In this document: piece after piece, positions 58,848-64,000 of the stretch | Layout of the letters: every line of letters begins with the position of its first letter | Numbering within the stretch: the stretch's first letter is position 1 | Source: JBBRNH01 sp038230415 | GTDB taxonomy: Bacteria > Bacteroidota > Bacteroidia > Cytophagales > Spirosomataceae | Assembly: GCA_038230415.1 (NCBI GenBank) | Contig: JBBRNH010000010.1 | Span: 1-64,000, forward strand | Reading direction: 5' to 3' | Length of the DNA: 64,000 nt | Translations under genes and position numbers: made by a program | Notes under the pieces: generated by a model | Told to the model about the DNA's origin: nothing | Databases searched by the model: none | Seen by the model: only the letters and a program-made list of their open reading frames with translations

Positions 58848-59417
58848 ATGGCTTTGACGTATCGTTTTCTATTCTTGTTCGTGGCTCTTGGCCCGTTGTT
58901 TGCGGCCACCGCTCAGGATTCTACGGCAGTTCGGGCGGCACGGGCGGTTGCCCCGCGCCAACGCTACCTTGCCCTCGATGCCAACCCAACGTTCGGCGCG
59001 TTTTACCGCTATCGGTATCAGGTGGGGCAGCCGTTTGGGTTTCGGGATATAAAAGGTGATAAATACCGCGCCCCGGTCTATGCCGTAACGGATTCGTCGT
59101 TCAGTTTATCCATGAATAATGAGGTTATGGGCCGCTACGAAGCCGTTCCGTTTCGGTTTGCCGATGTAAAAACGGTATTGGTAAAACGCCGGATTCCGTT
59201 CGTGACCGAGGGTGCCGTGATGCTGCCGCTGGCGGGGATAATTTACTTTCTGGCCGATTTTATCAATACCGGCACCGACGGTGGCCGGGGCTGGTTTACG
59301 GCCAGTTCGCGGTCATTGATCCCGGCGGGGGCATTAATTGCGGCTGGCGGGGTGTGCTATACAGTCAGTTTCCCCCGATACCGGGTTGGTAAAAAACACC
59401 GGCTGCGGGCGTTTTAG
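58848..59417 (+). CDS. Hypothetical exported protein
   Basis: The 189-residue protein has a signal peptide (FLFLFVALGPLFAATAQ), a charged middle (RQRYLALDANPTFGAFYRYR, FADVKTVLVKRR) and two C-terminal membrane segments (GAVMLPLAGIIYFLADF; LIPAGALIAAGGVCYTV). No family is recognised. It may be a stand-alone Bacteroidota envelope protein. The 133 bp between the exporter and this gene contain nothing that I can support. Confidence 0.6.
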   Translation: MALTYRFLFLFVALGPLFAATAQDSTAVRAARAVAPRQRYLALDANPTFGAFYRYRYQVGQPFGFRDIKGDKYRAPVYAVTDSSFSLSMNNEVMGRYEAVPFRFADVKTVLVKRRIPFVTEGAVMLPLAGIIYFLADFINTGTDGGRGWFTASSRSLIPAGALIAAGGVCYTVSFPRYRVGKKHRLRAF

Positions 59418-59425
59418 ATTTTACT

Positions 59426-61384
59426 TTAGCCCCCGCTCAACGCCTTCAAGTTCCGGGCGGCTTCTTCGTAATCGGGTTTGAGAACCAGTGCCTGCCGGAT
59501 GTCGGCGACGGCACCGGGGCGGTCGCCGAGGTTGAACCGGCACACCCCCCGGTTGTGCAGGGCAATGGCATCGGTAGGTTTGTAGTGCAACACGAAATCA
59601 TAATCGGCTTTGGCGGCAGCGTAGTCTTTGGCCTGTAACAGGGCAAACCCCCGGCTTTGGCGGATAAGCGTGTCTTTTTCGGGCGTTTTGCGGAGGGCAA
59701 CGTTAAAATCACGTACCGCATCGGCAGGCCGGATTCGCATGAGCGTAATGCCCCGATTGTAATAGATGTCGCTTTTGGTGCTGTCTAATTTAAGAGCCTG
59801 ATCAAACATGGCAGCCGCTTTCGCCACATCGCCTTTCAGCCCGTAGGCATTGCCCAACCCTTCATAAACGTGGTAGCGGATGGTACCGCCTTCCAGAGCT
59901 GCCGAAAACTGCGCGATGGCCTTGTCAATTTCGTTGCGCTTGCCGTAGTAATCGCCTAAGCCTTCGTGAATCTGGTCATTGTCGGGGAAATATTCCAAGG
60001 CGTTGAACCACAGTGTTTCGGTGTTGTTCCAGACCAAAACCTGTTTGCTGGTCTGATAAAAACAGATGATGGCAAACACCCCCACGCTTACCCGAAAGGC
60101 CAGCCGATTGGTTGGATTAGGCCGCGTCTGCTGTTCTAAGGCGGTTATGGCCCAAAGCAACAGCCCGAAATACGGCAGGTAACTGTACCGATCAGCCATA
60201 TACGCGGCACCGACCGTCATGAACTGTAAAACCAGGAAAATCGTGACCAAAAAGAACGCCATGCCAAACGCCAGCATCCGCCGGTTTTGCCAAAATGCCC
60301 GGCCCATAATGGTCAGATAAGCCAGAAAACCCACCGGCCCAAGCCAGAACTGCGCCGGAATAATCTGGTAGTTAGTGGGGTATGGGTAGAACGCCGAGAG
60401 GTGAATCGGCACCAGAAACCGCACCAAATACATCACAAAACCATAGGAGCCATAGACCAACCACCGCCAGGCAAACGGCTCTTGCCCAACGGCATCTTTT
60501 TTCTGACCCACCACCACCAGTAAGCCCCCGGCATCGCCCCCGCGCTGCACCTGCAACGCCAGCCAGCCAAAAAACAGCGCGATGATAAAAAATGGTAGTT
60601 TTTCGAGCCAGACCGCCCGGTTTTTCAGGTCTCGGCCTTCGAGATAATCAAGCAACAGCAACACAACAGGCAGCACCACCGCCATTGCTTTAGAGAGGCA
60701 ACTTAGCACAAACAGCCCGCCCGTGAGCAGCAGCCAGCCAACTTTTTCGGTGTGCCGGTAGCGGAGATAACTCAAACAGGCAAGCAAAAAAAACAGGGTG
60801 TAGAGCACGTCTTTCCGCTCCGAAACCCAGATCACCGATTCGACGTGCATCGGGTGCAGCCCCCAGACCAACGCCGTCAGAAACGCGACCATCTGATTTT
60901 GTTTCGGGAGTTGTCCGGCCAGCACAAATACCAACAGCGTGTTGATAACGTGCAGCACCACATTGGTAATGATAAACGACCGGGAGCCGGGGCCAAATGC
61001 AACCGCGTTCCAGTAGAGCGTGGTCATCGTGAGGGGGTGGTAGTTGAGGGCGATGGGACTGCGCCAGAGAGCCGCCAAAGAGCGGGTGGCCGGGTTGGTC
61101 AAAAACCGATTTTCGACCACATACTCCATATCGTCCCAGTCAACAAAGTCGTTTCCGAAGCCAAACGAGAACGCAATCAGCACCAAAACGGCCAGCGCAA
61201 GGGGCAATCCGTATCGCAACAGGGGATTTTGGGTTGACGGAGAAGAAATCGGTGGTGCGGCAGAACGGGTAACGGCGGTAGCCGACGGAGTGGCTACTGA
61301 CGACTGACCAACACGGATAGCCATCGGTTGGCGGTCGGGCGGAGCCGTTTTTTTAAACGATTTGGCAGGTTTACGGGCGGCCAT
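59426..61384 (-). CDS. Polytopic GT-C-like membrane protein with TPR repeats (TMTC type)
   Basis: The 652-residue protein has a basic N-terminal tail, about ten membrane helices (residues 55-440) with the loop motif FVDWDDMEYVVENRFLTNP (acidic pair as in GT-C glycosyltransferases), and WGLHPMHVESVIWVSERKDV, the hallmark of the TMTC/DUF1736-like group. Four or five TPR units follow at the C-terminus (IHEGLGDYYGKRNEIDKAIA, DIYYNRGITLMRIRPADAVR, ALHNRGVCRFNLGDRPGAVA). It probably transfers a lipid-linked sugar to proteins or lipids at the outer face of the membrane; substrate unknown. Confidence 0.82.
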   Translation of the reverse strand: MAARKPAKSFKKTAPPDRQPMAIRVGQSSVATPSATAVTRSAAPPISSPSTQNPLLRYGLPLALAVLVLIAFSFGFGNDFVDWDDMEYVVENRFLTNPATRSLAALWRSPIALNYHPLTMTTLYWNAVAFGPGSRSFIITNVVLHVINTLLVFVLAGQLPKQNQMVAFLTALVWGLHPMHVESVIWVSERKDVLYTLFFLLACLSYLRYRHTEKVGWLLLTGGLFVLSCLSKAMAVVLPVVLLLLDYLEGRDLKNRAVWLEKLPFFIIALFFGWLALQVQRGGDAGGLLVVVGQKKDAVGQEPFAWRWLVYGSYGFVMYLVRFLVPIHLSAFYPYPTNYQIIPAQFWLGPVGFLAYLTIMGRAFWQNRRMLAFGMAFFLVTIFLVLQFMTVGAAYMADRYSYLPYFGLLLWAITALEQQTRPNPTNRLAFRVSVGVFAIICFYQTSKQVLVWNNTETLWFNALEYFPDNDQIHEGLGDYYGKRNEIDKAIAQFSAALEGGTIRYHVYEGLGNAYGLKGDVAKAAAMFDQALKLDSTKSDIYYNRGITLMRIRPADAVRDFNVALRKTPEKDTLIRQSRGFALLQAKDYAAAKADYDFVLHYKPTDAIALHNRGVCRFNLGDRPGAVADIRQALVLKPDYEEAARNLKALSGG

Positions 61385-61520
61385 ATACGGTTCAGAAACG
61401 ATAGGGCATCAAAACTACCGGTTCAGTGGCGGAATGTCAAGCCGGTTAATCGGTTGGCCTAACGACGACAAACCCACAAAACCGTCACATCAAAAAGTGG
61501 GCCAGCTTACTATTACCAGA

Positions 61521-61646
61521 TTATCTGCGCCACAGCCCTTTTGCAATCAGGTACGGAATCAGGAGCCAAAGCAGCCCTTTGATCAAAAAAAACAGAAAAC
61601 CGGCCCAGCCAACGCGCTTGAGCCAGAGTTTGAAACGGTTGTTCAT
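61521..61646 (-). CDS. 41-residue membrane protein
   Basis: Translation of the minus strand from ATG 61646 gives MNNRFKLWLKRVGWAGFLFF then LIKGLLWLLIPYLIAKGLWR and a final Arg. It has a basic N-terminus, one or two hydrophobic stretches and a stop at 61521-61523. Very similar tiny proteins (KRxGWxGFLFFLxKG...W) are common in Bacteroidota, usually as unannotated or mislabelled genes. It lies 136 bp upstream of the TPR gene on the same strand. Function is unknown. The rest of 61385-61520 holds nothing recognised. Confidence 0.65.
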   Translation of the reverse strand: MNNRFKLWLKRVGWAGFLFFLIKGLLWLLIPYLIAKGLWRR

Positions 61647-61661
61647 TCGTAGTCCTTTATG

Positions 61662-61693
61662 TTGACCTCAATAACGTCAAACCAATACCTTTG
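61662..61693 (+). promoter_or_regulatory. Promoter of the GH20 gene
   Basis: TTG (61662-61664) and TACCTTTG (61686-61693; exact TAnnTTTG) are spaced by 21 bp, 33 bp before the ATG at 61727. Confidence 0.6.
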
Positions 61694-61726
61694 CAGTTCA
61701 AAACCCCTCATTTTTCGCTCCCAACC

Positions 61727-64000
61727 ATGAAGCAGCTTCTTTTTGTACCACTTTTTTTCCTCGCTTTCACAACATTCTCGCAGGATAACGCTTACAACCT
61801 GATTCCGTTTCCGGCGCAGTTTTCGGGCCAAACCGGGCAGTTCACGCTCTCGGCAAGCACCAAATTAGTGGTAACGCCCAAAGATGCCGGGCAGGTAGCA
61901 GCTGCCCAACTGCTGTCTAACTTCCTGAAAACCAACGCGGTATTAATAACTCCGGTCACACTCATAACACCCATAATGGCAAAGGGGAAGCACGTATTTT
62001 TTGCAGTCCACAAAGCCAAACGAGTGGGGCCGGAAGGCTACACGCTGGCCGTTACACCCGACCGCGTGACCATCGAAGCCGAAACACCCAAAGGTTATTT
62101 CTACGCTGTGCAGACGCTGATGCAGTTGATGGGAGGAAAAAAGGAGGAAGGAGGAAAGGGCCAAAAGGGAGGAAGTACGCTGTCCCCTTCCTCCCGCTCG
62201 TCCCTTTCTTCCCCTTTTTTTCCGGCCTGTCAGATTCTCGACCGACCACGTTATGCCTACCGGGGCATCATGGTTGATGTGGTGCGGCATTTTATGCCCG
62301 TTGCGTTCATCAAAAAGCACATTGACCTGATGGCGATGCACAAACTGAACACCTTTCACTGGCACCTGACCGACGATCAGGGCTGGCGCATCGAAATCAA
62401 AAAATACCCCAAACTGACCCAAATCGGCTCTAAACGAGCCGAAACCCTGATTGGTCACTACGCCCAGAATTTTCCGCAGCAGTACGACAAAACGCCACAC
62501 GGCGGGTTTTACACGCAGGAGGAAATAAAAGATGTGGTTCGCTACGCCACCGCCCGGCACGTGACCATTGTGCCGGAAATAGAGATGCCGGGCCACGCGG
62601 TGGCGGCTCTGGCGGCTTACCCGCAGTTTTCGTGCGACCCGACAAAACAGTATGCAGTTGGCACAACATGGGGTGTTTACAACGATGTTTTTTGCCCGAC
62701 CGAACCCACGTTTGCGTTTTTGCAGGATGTACTGACCGAAGTGTTCGCGCTCTTTCCCGGAAAATACGTGCATATCGGCGGGGACGAATGCCCCAAAACA
62801 GCCTGGAAACAAAGCGCGTTTTGTCAGGGCCTGATCAAAAAACTGAAGTTGAAAAACGAAGATGAATTACAGTCGTACATCATTCGGCGCATCTCAACAT
62901 TTGTAACCAGCAAAGGCCGCGCCATCATCGGCTGGGACGAGATTCTGGAGGGCGGCCTTGCGCCCAACGCAACCGTGATGAGCTGGCGCGGCACGGAGGG
63001 TGGTATCGAAGCGGCCCGGCAAAAACACAATGTGGTGATGACCCCCGGTGCGTTTTGCTACCTCGACAAGTACCAGGCTAACCCCGCTCAGGAACCCATC
63101 ACCATCGGCGGCTATCTGCCCCTCGAAACCGTGTATGGCTACGAACCAACCCCGGCAGAACTCACTCCCGACCAGCAGAAATACATTCAGGGTGTGCAAG
63201 CCAACCTCTGGACGGAGTATGCCAAAACGCCCGAAGCCGTTGAATATATGCTGTGGCCCCGCGCCATTGCCATTGCCGAGATTGCCTGGATGCCCAAGCC
63301 CGTTGGCCCGCGCAATTTCGAGGATTTTGCCGCCCGCCTGAAAGCCCACCTGCCCCACCTCGACCGGCTGAACGTGAACTACGCCAAGCGGCTGTTAGAC
63401 ATCCGGGCCGAAACCCAGTTCTCTGACGCGGGTGGCCCGGCATCCAGTGGTTCGGCACCCCGTGATGCGGCACCCCGTCAGTTGCAGGTTCGGCTTAATA
63501 AACTCGATTCTGACAGCAAGATTTTTTATACCCTCAACGGCAAAGAAGCCACACCCGCCAGCACCGAATACCTCGCGCCGATTGCCTTAACCAAAACCAC
63601 GACTATTAAAGCGGTGACCATTCCGGGCGAAACACCGTTTAGCGAGACGTTTTTTATTCACCGTGCCAAAGGCCAGCCCTACACCTACACCGAAAAACCC
63701 CGCACCGACTCTGATACCAAAAAACTCACCGACGGGCAGGTGGCGCAGGCTCCGCAGAGCGTACGCGAATGGGTTGAAGTTACCGGCAAAGACCTCGATT
63801 TCACCATTGACCTCGGCGAAATAAAACCCGTTACGAAAGTCTCGGCCAACTTCCTGAAAAAAGTGCTGTTTGGCTATTTCCCACCCACATCGGTCGAAGT
63901 GGCGTTATCGAAAGACGGGCAGGATTTCAAAGAAGCCATTGCCCAGCCCGTGACTTACCCGCTCGAAGGCCCCTGGGCCATTATGCCGGTGGTGGCCGAC
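61727..64000 (+). CDS. Beta-N-acetylhexosaminidase GH20, N-terminal 758 residues
   Basis: The frame is open from ATG 61727 to the window end. It has a signal peptide (LLFVPLFFLAFTTFSQ), a GH20b-like domain (LIPFPAQFSGQTGQFTLS, GYTLAVTPDRVTIEAETPKG) and a GH20 catalytic barrel (YRGIMVDVVRHFMP, NTFHWHLTDDQGWRIEI, the HIGGDECPK motif with the catalytic Asp-Glu pair, VMSWRGTEGG). A CHB/FN3-like tail (FYTLNGKEATPAST) and the start of a discoidin-like domain (TIDLGEIKPVTKVSANFL) follow. It releases terminal GlcNAc/GalNAc. A low-complexity insert of about 30 residues (62132-62220) lies before the barrel. Confidence 0.93.
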   Translation, partial: MKQLLFVPLFFLAFTTFSQDNAYNLIPFPAQFSGQTGQFTLSASTKLVVTPKDAGQVAAAQLLSNFLKTNAVLITPVTLITPIMAKGKHVFFAVHKAKRVGPEGYTLAVTPDRVTIEAETPKGYFYAVQTLMQLMGGKKEEGGKGQKGGSTLSPSSRSSLSSPFFPACQILDRPRYAYRGIMVDVVRHFMPVAFIKKHIDLMAMHKLNTFHWHLTDDQGWRIEIKKYPKLTQIGSKRAETLIGHYAQNFPQQYDKTPHGGFYTQEEIKDVVRYATARHVTIVPEIEMPGHAVAALAAYPQFSCDPTKQYAVGTTWGVYNDVFCPTEPTFAFLQDVLTEVFALFPGKYVHIGGDECPKTAWKQSAFCQGLIKKLKLKNEDELQSYIIRRISTFVTSKGRAIIGWDEILEGGLAPNATVMSWRGTEGGIEAARQKHNVVMTPGAFCYLDKYQANPAQEPITIGGYLPLETVYGYEPTPAELTPDQQKYIQGVQANLWTEYAKTPEAVEYMLWPRAIAIAEIAWMPKPVGPRNFEDFAARLKAHLPHLDRLNVNYAKRLLDIRAETQFSDAGGPASSGSAPRDAAPRQLQVRLNKLDSDSKIFYTLNGKEATPASTEYLAPIALTKTTTIKAVTIPGETPFSETFFIHRAKGQPYTYTEKPRTDSDTKKLTDGQVAQAPQSVREWVEVTGKDLDFTIDLGEIKPVTKVSANFLKKVLFGYFPPTSVEVALSKDGQDFKEAIAQPVTYPLEGPWAIMPVVAD
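62132..62220. repeat. Purine/pyrimidine-rich repeat insertion inside the GH20 gene
   Basis: A purine-rich block (GGAGGAAAAAAGGAGGAAGG type) is followed by a pyrimidine-rich block (CCTTCCTCCCGCTCGTCCC, CTTTCTTCCCC), imperfect inverted copies of one another. It encodes a Gly/Lys/Glu- then Ser/Pro-rich insert between the GH20b and catalytic domains, unlike anything expected of the family. Confidence 0.75.

Noticed and set aside
61943..62812. 289-codon open frame on the minus strand
   Set aside because: Shadow of the GH20 gene, which has clear catalytic motifs in the opposite strand.
1..64000. tRNA, rRNA, CRISPR arrays and IS elements
   Set aside because: None were recognised; all gaps are short and hold palindromes, terminators or nothing evident. 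The Rpn gene is the only transposase-like item.

Overview
The window looks like a chromosomal segment of a Bacteroidota bacterium, most likely Cytophagales of the Spirosoma type. The grounds are the GC-rich but TAnnTTTG-type promoters (Bacteroidota -33/-7), the general lack of Shine-Dalgarno sites, the SusC-like carboxypeptidase-regulatory domains on outer-membrane receptors, lineage-typical families (DUF3667, DUF3857, DUF2147, FHS sugar permeases, GH109, GH29) and many dispersed palindromic intergenic repeats. The genus is an inference. No rRNA, tRNA or CRISPR array was seen.

Layout. 1-10 kb: end of a DUF3857 protein, an orphan eutC, a Xre/RES toxin-antitoxin pair coupled to a predicted aminopeptidase, a spinster-type MFS transporter with an acetyltransferase, an LLM oxidoreductase and a thioesterase. 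10-20.7 kb: DUF2147 protein with an expanded 15-bp repeat in its signal peptide, CsbD, rfbC, a sugar kinase with an FHS permease, a GH109-type oxidoreductase, and a pterin operon (PTPS, folE, atypical SDR). 21-29.6 kb: an outer-membrane barrel protein, then a mutA - TonB receptor - mutB operon. 29.8-42 kb: dnaA, nudK-like hydrolase, orphan adenine methylase, DeoR regulator with a fused 5-oxoprolinase, alpha-L-fucosidase, ABC permease. 42-50.5 kb: recA to gltA, an interval that appears to contain two alternative gene contents in tandem, each bounded by a recA 3' end and a gltA-type terminator. 50.7-54.2 kb: lipoprotein, Ldh-family dehydrogenase, HTH protein, glycosyltransferase. 54.3-58.7 kb: an apparently undescribed double-glycine peptide export locus. 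58.8-64 kb: TPR/GT-C membrane protein, a tiny membrane protein, and a GH20 hexosaminidase running off the edge.

The most interesting item is 54.3-58.7 kb: a 56-residue peptide with a textbook double-glycine leader and two cysteines near the ends of its 41-residue core, followed by a secreted protein broken by a stop codon, a five-helix membrane protein (possible immunity protein), a membrane-anchored thioredoxin-fold protein with a CEHC motif, and a C39-peptidase ABC exporter. The exporter has a 23-bp-arm palindrome inserted in frame in its protease domain and is frameshifted at a run of eight G in its ATPase domain. It may be a phase-variable or a decaying peptide-secretion system.

A second theme is that dispersed repeats have entered coding sequence in frame: in the DUF2147 signal peptide, in an outer-membrane protein signal peptide, in the C39 exporter, in the GH20 enzyme and probably in mutA.
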